A DNA stretch of 64,000 nucleotides, from NCBI RefSeq assembly GCF_036170895.1, contig NZ_CP108036.1:868001-932000 (forward strand). The letters run 5' to 3'. The position numbers and the translations under genes are program-made. The DNA is from Streptomyces erythrochromogenes (GTDB lineage Bacteria > Actinomycetota > Actinomycetes > Streptomycetales > Streptomycetaceae). This document shows positions 55,039-63,353 of this stretch, piece after piece. The notes beneath the pieces are model-generated. The model saw nothing but the letters and a program-made list of their open reading frames with translations, did no database searches and was not told where the DNA came from. Numbering within the stretch: the stretch's first letter is position 1; each line of letters opens with the position of its first letter.

Positions 55039-56399
55039 GCCCGCGCTCGCGTGCGCGCCCGCGTCCGCGTCGCCCGCGAACCATTCATTGCTTGATGCCA
55101 TGGCTCCAGGGTGTCACCGCATCGTGCGGTACCCACCACCGCCTGCCGGGACCTGACGCGACGTCCGCTCGTCCCTGCGGCCGGGCCGGCGGCATCTGCG
55201 GGAGTTCTCGTGCGAGCGGGGGTGCGGGTGCGGGTGAGAGCGAGGGTGAGCAACGCGGCCGTCGCGAGGAGGGCGACGAGGCCGGCGTACAGGTGGGCCG
55301 CCGTCCGCAGCCCGTAGGACTGCGTCAGGACGCCCGCGCCGACGGCCGGCAGGCTCATCGCGACGTAGGAGAGCACGTAGTACGCGGCCAGGGTCGTGCT
55401 CCGGTCCGCCTGCGGGACCCGGGCGAGCACCATGCGCATCGAGCCCTGCGCCACCGCTCCGAAGGCGACGCCGGCCAGCAGGGCCGCGGCGAAGACGGCG
55501 GGCAGGCTGACCAGGTGCATGCCGGCCAGGGAGAGGGCCGCGGCGGCGGGGACCGCGGCGCAGCCGAGGAGGGTGGCGGTGAGGGGGCGCAGGACGCGGG
55601 TCGTCCAGACCGTGACGGCCGCGGAAAGGCTCAGGGCGAAGAAGACCATGCCGCCGGCCGCCTGCGGGGCGCCCGGGGCCACGAGGTGGACGAAGGCCGG
55701 GCCGAGGGAGGAGTAGAAGCCGCCGAGTGCCCAGACGGCGACGACGCCGGCCCCGCTGATCAGGAAGGCCCGGCGGGCGTTCGGGGAGACGGCGACGCGC
55801 GGACGCAGGGAACGCCACGCTCCGGCGTACGGCCGGATCGTCTCGGGCGAAAGGGCGATGGCGGCGGCTTGGAGGAGGAAGACGAGGGCCAGGACGAGGT
55901 AGACGGTGACGGTGGGTCCGGGGGCGTGGCGGATGAGCAGGGTGGCCACCAGGACTCCGGCCGCCATGCCGGCCGCCGGCGCGATGCTGTTGGTGAGGGC
56001 GGACCGGCCGGGGCGTCCCGGTGGGTCGAGGTCGACGAGGGCGGCTCCGGCCGCGCTGGTCGCGGCGCCGGTGGCGAGTCCCTGGAGTACGCGGGCCGCG
56101 ATGAGGGTGTCGGCGCAGTCGGCGCTCGCGAGCACCGCCATGGCGACGGCTTCCAGAGCGAGCGAGCCGACGAGGACGGGGCGCCGTCCGAGGTGGTCCG
56201 ACAGGGCGCCGGTGGTGAGCAGTGCGGTCAGGAGGGCCAGGGTGTAGGCGCTGAAGACCACCGTCACGGACAGGGCGGACAGGCCCCACCGGTCCTGGTA
56301 GACGGGGTAGAGGGGCGTGGGTGCGCTGGAGGCGGCCAACAGCGTGATCAGGACGGATGCGTTGAGGGCGAACGGCGGGCGTTTCCCCGTCGGCGGCAT
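55035..56399 (-). CDS. MFS drug/metabolite exporter
   Basis: A 454-residue protein with ~12 helices. SDHLGRRPVLVGSLALEAVA is the loop 2-3 motif and GLATGAATSAAGAALVD lies in the helix 4-5 region. The last ~70 residues after LLTLALTRTRTP are low-complexity, Arg/Thr/Ala-rich and unusual for the family; they may come from readthrough into former non-coding DNA. The ATG follows GAGGAG. It is divergent from a TetR gene across a gap holding three related operators, so drug-efflux control is likely. Confidence 0.88.
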
Positions 56400-56412
56400 C
56401 AGCAGCTCCTCA

Positions 56413-56437
56413 CTTAAAGCGGATGATTAGCTTTAAG
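56413..56437. promoter_or_regulatory. TetR operator 1, CTTAAAGC-N9-GCTTTAAG
   Basis: A perfect 8-bp inverted repeat with a 9-bp spacer lies 14 bp upstream of the MFS start. The same arms and spacing recur at 56460-56482 and, partly, at 56503-56523. Confidence 0.8.
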
Positions 56438-56459
56438 CAGTCTATCGATCGGCTGGGCA

Positions 56460-56482
56460 TTAAAGCAAACTGTTCGCTTTAA
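56460..56482. promoter_or_regulatory. TetR operator 2, TTAAAGC-N9-GCTTTAA
   Basis: A perfect 7-bp inverted repeat with the same 9-bp spacing as operator 1, in the middle of the divergent MFS/TetR gap. Confidence 0.8.
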
Positions 56483-56502
56483 GGCGTCACGCGGACCCCG
56501 TG

Positions 56503-56523
56503 AAGCAAGAACTTTGCTTTAAG
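56503..56523. promoter_or_regulatory. TetR operator 3, half-conserved
   Basis: AAGC-N9-GCTTTAAG: the right arm is the same as in operator 1 and the left arm matches only partly. It lies 8 bp before the TetR start, so it may mediate autoregulation. Confidence 0.65.
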
Positions 56524-56531
56524 CTGCTGGC

Positions 56532-57140
56532 ATGAGTCGCAAACCGATGGTCCGCCCCGGCGGCCGCAGCGCACGGGTCCAGGAGGCTGTCCACACCGCG
56601 GTGCGCGAACTCCAGGCGGAGGTGGGCCGCCCCGAGTTGACCATTCCGCTGGTGGCGGCACGTGCCGGCGTCACCCCGTCGACGGTCTACCGGCGCTGGG
56701 GCGACCTGCAGGAGCTGCTGTCCGACGTCGCCGTGGAGAACCTGCGGCCGGACACGCCGCCGCAGGACCACGGCGACCTGGCTGCGGACCTGCGGAACTG
56801 GGCCGAGCAGTTCATTGAGGAGATGGCGTCTCCGATCGGCCGCGCCTACATCCGCGACGCCCTGCTCGGGGCCCCCGACGGCGACAACGCGGCGCGGTGC
56901 TCGCAGTACGCGGCGGAGCAGATCGACGTCGTGCTCGCCAGGGCGGCGGAGCGCGGCGAGGACGCCCCGGGGGTCGAGCTGGTCCTCGACCGGGTCGTGG
57001 CGCCCATGATGTACCGCATCCTCTTCCGTCCCGGAGACCCCGCAGCACCCGGAGCACCCGGAGCACCCGGAAGTCTCACCGCCGAGTACGCGCGGGGGCT
57101 CGTGCAGGACCTCCTGGACGGCTTCGGCGCGCCGCACTGA
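56532..57140 (+). CDS. TetR family regulator of the MFS exporter
   Basis: A 202-residue protein. The HTH region is VHTAVRELQAEVGRPELTIP, then LVAARAGVTPSTVYRRWGDL. The C-terminal ligand domain matches the TetR_C_16/C_11-like type seen in drug-efflux regulators. A short GAPGAPG repeat near residue 175 matches GGAGCACCC repeats in the DNA (57040-57070). It is divergent from the MFS gene with three N9-spaced operators between them. Confidence 0.88.
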   Translation: MSRKPMVRPGGRSARVQEAVHTAVRELQAEVGRPELTIPLVAARAGVTPSTVYRRWGDLQELLSDVAVENLRPDTPPQDHGDLAADLRNWAEQFIEEMASPIGRAYIRDALLGAPDGDNAARCSQYAAEQIDVVLARAAERGEDAPGVELVLDRVVAPMMYRILFRPGDPAAPGAPGAPGSLTAEYARGLVQDLLDGFGAPH

Positions 57141-57145
57141 CCCCG

Positions 57146-58063
57146 TCAGCCCGCGGTGTCCGCGGTCCGGCCGGGGACGGGGGCGAGCCGGTAGGCGTCG
57201 CCGTCGGTGACCACGCGGCCGGCGGTCGGCGGGGGGAAGTGCGTACCGAGCAGGAGCGCGCCCGTGTCGGCGAGCGAGGCGAGCAGTGAGCGGCGGGTCG
57301 CCTCGGCCCGCCCGGGGTCGATGTCGACGCAGCTGCCGATCTCCGGACGCGCCAGCTGCACGGGGTGGTGGATGCAGTCCCCGGTGATCAGGGCCGTGGC
57401 GTCGCCACTGGTCACCCGTACGGCCACATGACCGGGAGTGTGACCAGGAGCCGGCACCAGTTCCAGACCGGCCGCCACGGTGACGCCGACGGCCGGCACG
57501 TCGACCGCTTCGAGCAGCCCCGCCTCGTCGACCGGGTGCACGGAGTCGCGGAACATGGCCGCCCGGGCCTCGTCCATGTCGTAGGCGGCCCAGAAGTCGT
57601 ACTCCGCCTTCGAGGCGAGGTAGCGGGCGTTGGGGAAGGTCGGGACCCAAGTGCCGTCGAGCTCGCGCGTGTTCCAGCCGACGTGGTCGGTGTGCAGGTG
57701 GGTCAACAGGACCAGGTCGACGGATTCCGGCGGGAACCCCGCCTGCGCGAGGCGTTCGAGGTAGTCGGTACGCAGGTCGTGCCACGCCGGGTTGGCGCGC
57801 GTCTTGCCGTTGCCGATCCCGGTGTCCACGACGACGCGCAGCCCGTCCACGACCAGCGCGAAGCTGTGGCTGTCCAGGCGCAGGACACCGCCCCGGTCCG
57901 CGAAGTCGGGCCGCAGCCAGTCCTGTTCGGTGACGACGTCGGCGGTGGCGGCCGGCAGCAGCCACGGGCCGGTCTGCGGCGGCAGGGGGACCTCGTCGAT
58001 GCGCCGGACGACGACGGAGCCGACCGTCCAGGACGGGGCGGCGGCGGGCGGTGCTGTGTGCAC
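57146..58063 (-). CDS. metallo-beta-lactamase-fold hydrolase
   Basis: A 305-residue MBL-fold enzyme from a GTG. The metal motif is THLHTDHVGW (near residue 120), with further ligands in PAPGHTPGH (near 210), TGDCIHHP (Asp) and LLGTHFPPP (His). The early DTGIGNGK is typical of lactonase/quorum-quenching or generic MBL hydrolases. It should hydrolyse a lactone, thioester or similar substrate. It is divergent from an amidase pair; two operators related to the MFS/TetR set lie upstream. Confidence 0.88.
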   Translation of the reverse strand: MHTAPPAAAPSWTVGSVVVRRIDEVPLPPQTGPWLLPAATADVVTEQDWLRPDFADRGGVLRLDSHSFALVVDGLRVVVDTGIGNGKTRANPAWHDLRTDYLERLAQAGFPPESVDLVLLTHLHTDHVGWNTRELDGTWVPTFPNARYLASKAEYDFWAAYDMDEARAAMFRDSVHPVDEAGLLEAVDVPAVGVTVAAGLELVPAPGHTPGHVAVRVTSGDATALITGDCIHHPVQLARPEIGSCVDIDPGRAEATRRSLLASLADTGALLLGTHFPPPTAGRVVTDGDAYRLAPVPGRTADTAG

Positions 58064-58102
58064 GGGGGAAGCCTTCCTTCGTCTGCGGAGGGCGAGGGCC
58101 CA

Positions 58103-58129
58103 CCTAAACGCGATTGATTTGCTTTTAGG
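58103..58129. promoter_or_regulatory. N9-spaced operator upstream of MBL hydrolase, CCTAAACGC-N9-GCTTTTAGG
   Basis: A nearly perfect inverted repeat (one mismatch in 9-bp arms) with a 9-bp spacer, in the MBL/amidase divergent gap. The arms resemble the CTTAAAGC/GCTTTAAG sites at 56413-56482. Confidence 0.75.
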
Positions 58130-58148
58130 TACGCTAGGCCCTGCCGCC

Positions 58149-58175
58149 AGCTAACGCAACCTGTTAGCTTTTAGG
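58149..58175. promoter_or_regulatory. second N9-spaced operator, xCTAACGC-N9-GCTTTTAGG
   Basis: The right arm is identical to that at 58121-58129 and the left arm is partly conserved, with the same 9-bp spacer. It lies closer to the amidase-side genes. Confidence 0.65.
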
Positions 58176-58229
58176 GGCGGTGGACGTCCACCGCCCCCTC
58201 CCCCTCAGCCCGTTGCAGGAAGGACACCC

Positions 58230-58439
58230 ATGTCCGCCGACGCCCTCACCCCTCCGGAGGCGGCCCGCTGGGCCGCACGCTCCGGCCTCCCCCTGGCGCC
58301 CGAACGCCACGCGGGAGTGGCGGCCACCGCCGACCACATCCACTCCGTCGTATCCCTCCTGAGGGAACTGGACTTCGGGGACACACCGCCGTCCGCCGCG
58401 TACCGCGCGGGAGAGGAGCAGGACCATGCAGCCGTATGA
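58230..58439 (+). CDS. small AtzG-like/DUF4089 amidase-associated protein
   Basis: A 69-residue protein with an N-terminal helix-rich stretch (TPPEAARWAARSGLPLAPER) and a second one (VAATADHIHSVVSLLRELDF). This size and pattern match the DUF4089/AtzG small subunits that accompany amidases. Its stop overlaps the amidase start by 14 nt. It probably binds and stabilises the amidase. The ATG is preceded by GGAAGGACACCC. Confidence 0.75.
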   Translation: MSADALTPPEAARWAARSGLPLAPERHAGVAATADHIHSVVSLLRELDFGDTPPSAAYRAGEEQDHAAV

Positions 58440-59817
58440 ACTGACCGTGGCCGACGCCGCCGAGGCGGTACGGACCCGCCGGGTCTCCCCGGTCGAGCTG
58501 GTGGACTCGGTGCTGGAGCGCATCGAGCAGGTGCAGCCGCGCCTGGGCGCCTACGCCTCGGTGACGGCGGACCGTGCGCGGGACGCGGCACGACGCGCGG
58601 CGGACGAGATCGCCGGCGCCGGCGCCAGGGGCCCCCTCCACGGGATCCCCGCGGGCCTGAAGGACCTGATCGACGTGGCCGGGACGGCCACATCGGCGAG
58701 CTCGCGGGTACGCGAGGGACACCGGGCGACGGCCGACAGCACGGTCGCCGCGCGGCTCTCAGCGGCCGGCGCGGTGTTCGTCGGCAAGACCCACACCCAT
58801 GAGTTCGCCTACGGTCTGACCACACCCCAGACCGCGAACGCCTGGGACCGCGGCCGGGTGGCCGGCGGCTCCAGCGGCGGATCGGCCGTCGCCGTGGCCG
58901 CGCGAGCGGCCACCTTCGCGCTGGGGACCGACACCGGCGGGTCGATCCGGGTCCCCGCCGCGCTGAACGGCGTGGTCGGCCTGAAGCCCACGTACGGGCT
59001 GGTCCCCCGGCACGGCGTGACCGCGCTGTCCTGGTCGCTCGACCACGTCGGACCCATCACCCGGACCGTGGAGGACGCCGCGCTGGTCCTGGGCGCCCTG
59101 GCCGGCCACGACCCGCGCGACCCCGCGTCCGTCGCGGCACCGCCCGCCGGCCACCGGCCGGGGCCCGGAACGGACCTGACGGGGCTTCGGGTGGGCGTAC
59201 CGGCCAACTACTACTTCGACCATGTGGACCCTCACGTGGAAGCCGCGGTACGGCGGGCGATCGCCCGGCTGGAGGAGCTCGGCGCGCGGCTCGTCGACGT
59301 CGAGATCCCGATGGCGCGCTACATCCGGGCGACCCACTGGGGGCTGATGGTGCCCGAGGCGTCGGCCTACCACGAGCGGACCCTGCGCGCGGTGCCCGAC
59401 CTCTACTCGGCGGACGTACGCGTCCTGCTGGAGGCCGGTGAGCTGATGACCGCCGGGGACTACCTGCGCGCGCAGCGCGCCCGCACGCTCGTGCGGCAGG
59501 CGTGGCTGGACATGGCCGCCACGGTCGACGTGATCGCCGCCCCCACCGTGCCCATGACCGCCGTCGACTCCGGGCGGACCACCGTGACCTGGGGCGACGG
59601 CACCGTGGAAAGCGTCTCCGACGCCTACGTACGGCTGTCGGCCCCGGCCAACGTCACGGGCGTCCCCGCGCTGACCGTCCCCGTCGGCCTGGACCCCCAG
59701 GGCCTCCCGATCGGCATGCAGCTCATGGGGAGGCCCTTCGACGAGGCGACGGTGCTGCGCGCGGGGCACGCGTACGAGCGGACCGGCACCGCGCGCGACC
59801 CGGCACCGGCGGTGTAG
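58426..59817 (+). CDS. amidase signature enzyme
   Basis: A 463-residue amidase. The catalytic Lys is in GIPAGLKDLIDVAG (near residue 82), the cis-Ser in GGSSGGSA and the nucleophile Ser in GTDTGGSIRVPAA (near 175). The C-terminal part (PIGMQLMGRPFDEATVLRAG) is typical of the family. It hydrolyses an amide to an acid and ammonia. The upstream AtzG-like gene and the divergent MBL hydrolase suggest a small catabolic or detoxification locus. The ATG is preceded by AGGAGCAGGACC. Confidence 0.92.
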   Translation: MQPYELTVADAAEAVRTRRVSPVELVDSVLERIEQVQPRLGAYASVTADRARDAARRAADEIAGAGARGPLHGIPAGLKDLIDVAGTATSASSRVREGHRATADSTVAARLSAAGAVFVGKTHTHEFAYGLTTPQTANAWDRGRVAGGSSGGSAVAVAARAATFALGTDTGGSIRVPAALNGVVGLKPTYGLVPRHGVTALSWSLDHVGPITRTVEDAALVLGALAGHDPRDPASVAAPPAGHRPGPGTDLTGLRVGVPANYYFDHVDPHVEAAVRRAIARLEELGARLVDVEIPMARYIRATHWGLMVPEASAYHERTLRAVPDLYSADVRVLLEAGELMTAGDYLRAQRARTLVRQAWLDMAATVDVIAAPTVPMTAVDSGRTTVTWGDGTVESVSDAYVRLSAPANVTGVPALTVPVGLDPQGLPIGMQLMGRPFDEATVLRAGHAYERTGTARDPAPAV

Positions 59818-59830
59818 CGCCGGGGTCGCG

Positions 59831-60199
59831 TCAGGCGTGCTCGATGGCGACGACGCCGTACACGACGAAGGCGGCGGCCAGGAGCACGACAAGAGCGAGC
59901 CGAACGGCCGAGAGCCGCAGGGCGAGGGCGCGCGAGCGCTCGGTCCCGGCCCGCGAGAGGAGGACCGCCGTCCCGGCCAGTGACGAGACCAGCAGGAGGG
60001 CGGCCAGGAAGAGGGCCAGGGCCCTGGGTGACGTGGGCTCGGTGGCGGGGCCGTAGTCCTCAGTGATCCCGGGCAGCAGCAGGCCGGTGGCACACAGCAC
60101 GAGGGCCGCCAGGTTCGTGGCCAGGCAGTCGAAGGCCAGGGTGATGGCCCGGCCGACGGGCAGTCCGCGGGGCGGGCGCGGCATCCGGTTCACCGGCAT
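59831..60199 (-). CDS. small membrane protein of unknown function
   Basis: A 122-residue protein from an ATG preceded by GGAG. It has three hydrophobic segments (ITLAFDCLATNLAALVLCAT, ALALFLAALLLVSSLAGTAV, ALVVLLAAAFVVYGVVAI) and a basic N-terminus. No conserved family was recognised. It is convergent with the amidase. Confidence 0.65.
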   Translation of the reverse strand: MPVNRMPRPPRGLPVGRAITLAFDCLATNLAALVLCATGLLLPGITEDYGPATEPTSPRALALFLAALLLVSSLAGTAVLLSRAGTERSRALALRLSAVRLALVVLLAAAFVVYGVVAIEHA

Positions 60200-60406
60200 G
60201 CGTTTCTCCGTGAGGCGGGAGGGGGCGCGGGCGGACGCTTCGAGCATCTCACAGCGGGGTCCTGGAGCTGAGGCCACCGGGTGTCCTCGGGGCCCAGTCG
60301 GGTGCCGCCGAAGCCTCTTTCGGGTCCGGCTCGCGCATGGTCACGCGCCGGCCGCCCTGTGGTGTGCCGCCGGACCCGCGCGGGGCGGGGCGTCTACGGT
60401 GGGGCC

Positions 60407-60904
60407 ATGCGCCTGCTGCTGACCTCGGACACCCACGTGCCCGCGCGGGCCAAGCGCCTGCCCGAGGCGCTGTTGGCGGCCCTCGGCGAGGTGGATGTGG
60501 TGATCCACGCCGGGGACTGGACCGACGAGGCCACCCTCGACCTGCTGGAGTCGAGGTCGCGGCGTCTGGTCGCCGTGTACGGGAACAACGACGGACCCGC
60601 CCTGCGGCGCAGGCTGCCCGAGACCGCCCGTGCGGAACTCGGCGGGCTGAGGTTCGCCGTCGTCCACGAGACCGGCCCGGCCGCCGGTCGCGAGCGGCGC
60701 TGCGCCGCGCTCTTCCCCGACACGGACGTCCTGGTCTTCGGCCACAGCCACATCCCCTGGGACTCCACGGCCCCGGGCGGGCTGCGCCTGCTGAACCCCG
60801 GCTCCCCGACCGACCGCAGGCGCCAGCCCCACCACACGTACCTGACCCTCACCGCGGAGGAGGGCGCCCTGCGCGACGTCGTCCTCCACCGGCTGACCCG
60901 GTGA
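60407..60904 (+). CDS. YfcE-like metallophosphoesterase
   Basis: A 165-residue protein. Metal-binding motifs run in order: TSDTHVP, IHAGDWTDE, VYGNNDGP, VHETGP and FGHSHIPW, as in the MJ0936/YfcE phosphodiesterase family. It should cleave a phosphodiester with two divalent metals in the cytoplasm. The ATG is followed directly by the first beta strand (RLLLTSDTH). It is a single gene. Confidence 0.9.
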   Translation: MRLLLTSDTHVPARAKRLPEALLAALGEVDVVIHAGDWTDEATLDLLESRSRRLVAVYGNNDGPALRRRLPETARAELGGLRFAVVHETGPAAGRERRCAALFPDTDVLVFGHSHIPWDSTAPGGLRLLNPGSPTDRRRQPHHTYLTLTAEEGALRDVVLHRLTR

Positions 60905-61039
60905 CCGGCTGACCGGGCGACCCCGGCGGGCAGCGCCCCGTCTGTCACTCCGGAACGTTCCGGATGCCGTGCCCGACGCTCCCCCGACTAGCTTGTCGGC
61001 GCCCGTCAGACCGACCCGTCCGGAGCCCGGGGAGCCGCG

Positions 61040-62125
61040 ATGCCGATGCCGATGCCGATGCCGACGACCGCCACCACCGACCGCCCCAGCGCGACCGTGC
61101 TCGGGCAGCAGGAGCGCCGCGTCCTCTCCGCGATCGGTTGCGGGCTGCGGGACGACGAGGTCGCCGCCGCCCTCGCCATCCCCGAGGACGCCGTGGCCGG
61201 GCACCTCGCGCGGATCCTCGTGAAGCTCGGGCTGCGCGACCGCTCCGCCGCCATCGTGCACGCCTTCGACTGCGGCCTGGTCGTCCCCGGAGACGGCCCC
61301 CGTACCCGGCCCGCGGGCCCGGTACCGCGGACCACCGCCGGCCGGGAGGCCGGACCGCAGGTACGGATCTCCCTGCTCGGCCCCCTGCGGGCGACGCTGG
61401 ACGGGCGGCCCCTCGACCTGGGGCACCTGCGCCGGCAGGCCGTACTGGCGGCGCTGGCACTGGGCGCGGGGCGGCCCCTCAGCCGGCAGGAACTGCTCGA
61501 CGACGTCTGGGGGACGGAGCAGCCGGCGGCGAACGTGGTCCCGGTGTACGTCTACCGGTTGCGCAAGGCCCTGCGGGCGGGCGACGGTCCGGATGCGGTG
61601 ATCGAGCACGCCCGGCACGGGTACCGGCTGGTCCCCGGCGCGGTCGACGTGGACGTGGCGCGCATGGAGGAACTGGTCTCCGCCATCGGCGCGGCCGATC
61701 GGGCGGGCGAGCCGGCCGAGGCGGTCCGCCTGTGTGCCCGGGCGCTGGAGCTCTTCCGCGGGGAGCTCCTGGCCGGACTGCCGGGACCGCTCGCCGAACT
61801 GGAGCGGATGAGGCTCGGCGAGCGCAGGATCGCCATCGCGCGGCGGAAACTGGAGGGGCAGCTGCGGCTGGGCCAGGAGTCGGAGGCGATCGCCGAGCTG
61901 TTCGCCCTGTCCACGGCACACCCCCTGGACGAGCCGCTGGCCGCGATGCTGATGCGGGCGCTGTACCGGGACGGTCGGCAGGCCGCCGCGCTGACCGTGT
62001 TCGAGCGGGCCCGCGCCCGCCTCGCCGACGACCTGGGGGTGCCGCCGAGCCGCATGCTGCGGCGGACCCGCCAGATGATCCTGCGCGGCGACGAGGCCGG
62101 CCTCGGCCTCACCCCCACGGCCTGA
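61040..62125 (+). CDS. LuxR-HTH/SARP fusion regulator
   Basis: A 361-residue protein. Residues ~20-85 form a LuxR-type HTH: LGQQERRVLSAIGCGLRDDE, then VAAALAIPEDAVAGHLARIL and VKLGLRDRSAA. Residues ~108-361 form a SARP: winged helix ISLLGPLRATLDGRPLDLG with VPVYVYRLRKALRAGDG, then a BTAD domain to the end. Two different DNA-binding modules are therefore in one chain. Four ATGs in a tandem ATGCCG repeat open the gene (61040-61063); GGGGAG is best spaced for the first. Target genes are unknown; the secreted hydrolase downstream is one candidate. Confidence 0.85.
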   Translation: MPMPMPMPTTATTDRPSATVLGQQERRVLSAIGCGLRDDEVAAALAIPEDAVAGHLARILVKLGLRDRSAAIVHAFDCGLVVPGDGPRTRPAGPVPRTTAGREAGPQVRISLLGPLRATLDGRPLDLGHLRRQAVLAALALGAGRPLSRQELLDDVWGTEQPAANVVPVYVYRLRKALRAGDGPDAVIEHARHGYRLVPGAVDVDVARMEELVSAIGAADRAGEPAEAVRLCARALELFRGELLAGLPGPLAELERMRLGERRIAIARRKLEGQLRLGQESEAIAELFALSTAHPLDEPLAAMLMRALYRDGRQAAALTVFERARARLADDLGVPPSRMLRRTRQMILRGDEAGLGLTPTA

Positions 62126-62166
62126 CCCCCACGGCCGGACGGGCGCGGTCGCCACGCCTGCGGTGA

Positions 62167-62820
62167 CTACGCGGGATACCAGGCGCCGTTGTACCAGACC
62201 TCGTTGGCATTGTCGTTGTGGTGGTCCATGTTGAAGTCCGCAGGGTAGTTCTTGACGTGGTTGTCCGGGTAGGTCCAGATGCCCGCGGACTCGTCGCAGA
62301 CGTAGTCCCAGTGACAGATCGTCTTGACCGGGATGTTGCCGAAGAACTTGTCGGCGCCGGCGAGCGGAGCACCGACGAAGCCGCCGAACGGCACGGCTCC
62401 GCCGTTGGCTCCGGGCGGGCCCTGGCGCTTGGGGTCCGAGATGAGGACGGCGTTGACGTTGTCGAAGGTCTGCCAGTTCTCGGTGACCCAGATGTGCACG
62501 ACCGCGGCGCCCAGGGAGTACCCGCCCATCTTGACGTGCTGGCCGGGGCACGCGGCGCGCTGGTCGCGGACCAGCCGGTTCAGCTCGTTCACACCGGCCC
62601 GGGCGCTCGCCCCGTTGGGGATCTGGGTGGGGTACCCCACGTGCTGCTGGATGTTGCCGTAGAAGCCGTCGTTGTTCCACGAGCTGCCCGTGCCGCCGAC
62701 GACGATCGTGTAGGTGCCCTCGCACGGAGCCGCCGCCTGCGCCGTGGGCGCCTGCACCACCGAAAGCCCGGCCGTCAGCAGAAGTCCGGCCGATGCCGCC
62801 GCGATCCTTCGTGCCCGCAT
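62167..62820 (-). CDS. secreted cutinase-like serine hydrolase
   Basis: A 217-residue secreted protein from an ATG preceded by GGAGGAA. A ~30-residue signal peptide ends AQA-AAP. The nucleophile motif is GGYSLGAAV (Ser near residue 101). CHWDYVCDES and the later NHVKNY fit the cutinase-type Asp and His with a disulfide between the two Cys. It should cleave an ester outside the cell. It is divergent from the lectin remnant, with a strong inverted repeat between them. Confidence 0.82.
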   Translation of the reverse strand: MRARRIAAASAGLLLTAGLSVVQAPTAQAAAPCEGTYTIVVGGTGSSWNNDGFYGNIQQHVGYPTQIPNGASARAGVNELNRLVRDQRAACPGQHVKMGGYSLGAAVVHIWVTENWQTFDNVNAVLISDPKRQGPPGANGGAVPFGGFVGAPLAGADKFFGNIPVKTICHWDYVCDESAGIWTYPDNHVKNYPADFNMDHHNDNANEVWYNGAWYPA

Positions 62821-62908
62821 TCGTTCCTCCCCAAGTAGTCGGCCCACGCGTCCGCCTGCCCGTTCGGGACGCGGTCGGCCGAGGTCACCGGACGACAGTG
62901 GCAGCGGC

Positions 62909-62950
62909 CGATGACATCCCGATGAAACCCGTTCCATCGGCATCTCATCG
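62909..62950. promoter_or_regulatory. inverted repeat between secreted hydrolase and lectin remnant
   Basis: CGATGACATCCCGATG and CATCGGCATCTCATCG form 16-bp arms with two mismatches around a 10-nt spacer. Each arm contains GATG twice. It may be an operator for the divergent secreted-protein genes. Confidence 0.55.
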
Positions 62951-63034
62951 ACGTCTCCTACCGTCGGCCGCCGACGACCGGAGAGCAGCGGTCGGCCGCG
63001 CCGCACACTCCACCTCGCGACGGAGAGGCACACC

Positions 63035-63300
63035 ATGAGAAGAACCGGCTCGTGCCGCGGCGTGTTCACCGGACTCGCCGTCCTGGCCGGCGTCTGGGCC
63101 CTGCCTCGCAGTGGGAGACCTTCGGCGGCGGCACCGCGATCGGCGCGGGCAGCAACGCGGACGGCCGCATCGAGATCTTCGGAACCAGCGGGGCCGGCGT
63201 CCACCACCGGCGGCAGACCGGATTCGCCACCTGGTCGCAATGGAGCTGGCTGAACGGTTCGGGCCCCGCGGTCAACCAGCCGGCCTCACCCCCCTCTGTC
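63035..63300 (+). pseudogene. broken secreted lectin-like gene
   Basis: The ATG frame gives a signal-peptide-like start (CRGVFTGLAVLAGVWALP) and then unrelated residues. From about 63107 another frame reads SQWETFGGGTAIGAGSNADG, RIEIFGTSGAGVHHRRQTGF and ATWSQWSWLNG, a repeat unit like those of tachylectin/fucose-lectin-type beta-propeller proteins. A frameshift or deletion near 63100 separates the two. Only one propeller-like repeat is left and the rest is missing. The long frame 63052-63618 beyond ~63300 is a shadow of the next gene. Confidence 0.75.
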
Positions 63301-63306
63301 CACCGC

Positions 63307-63329
63307 CGGGCCCCGCCGCCCGGGGCCCG
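63307..63329. terminator. hairpin between lectin remnant and aldo/keto reductase
   Basis: CGGGCCCCG and CGGGGCCCG form a 9-bp perfect stem with a 5-nt loop between the convergent genes. It is GC-only and could also be just local base composition. Confidence 0.5.
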
Positions 63330-63353
63330 CCGACAGGGGCCCCGGCGTACGAC

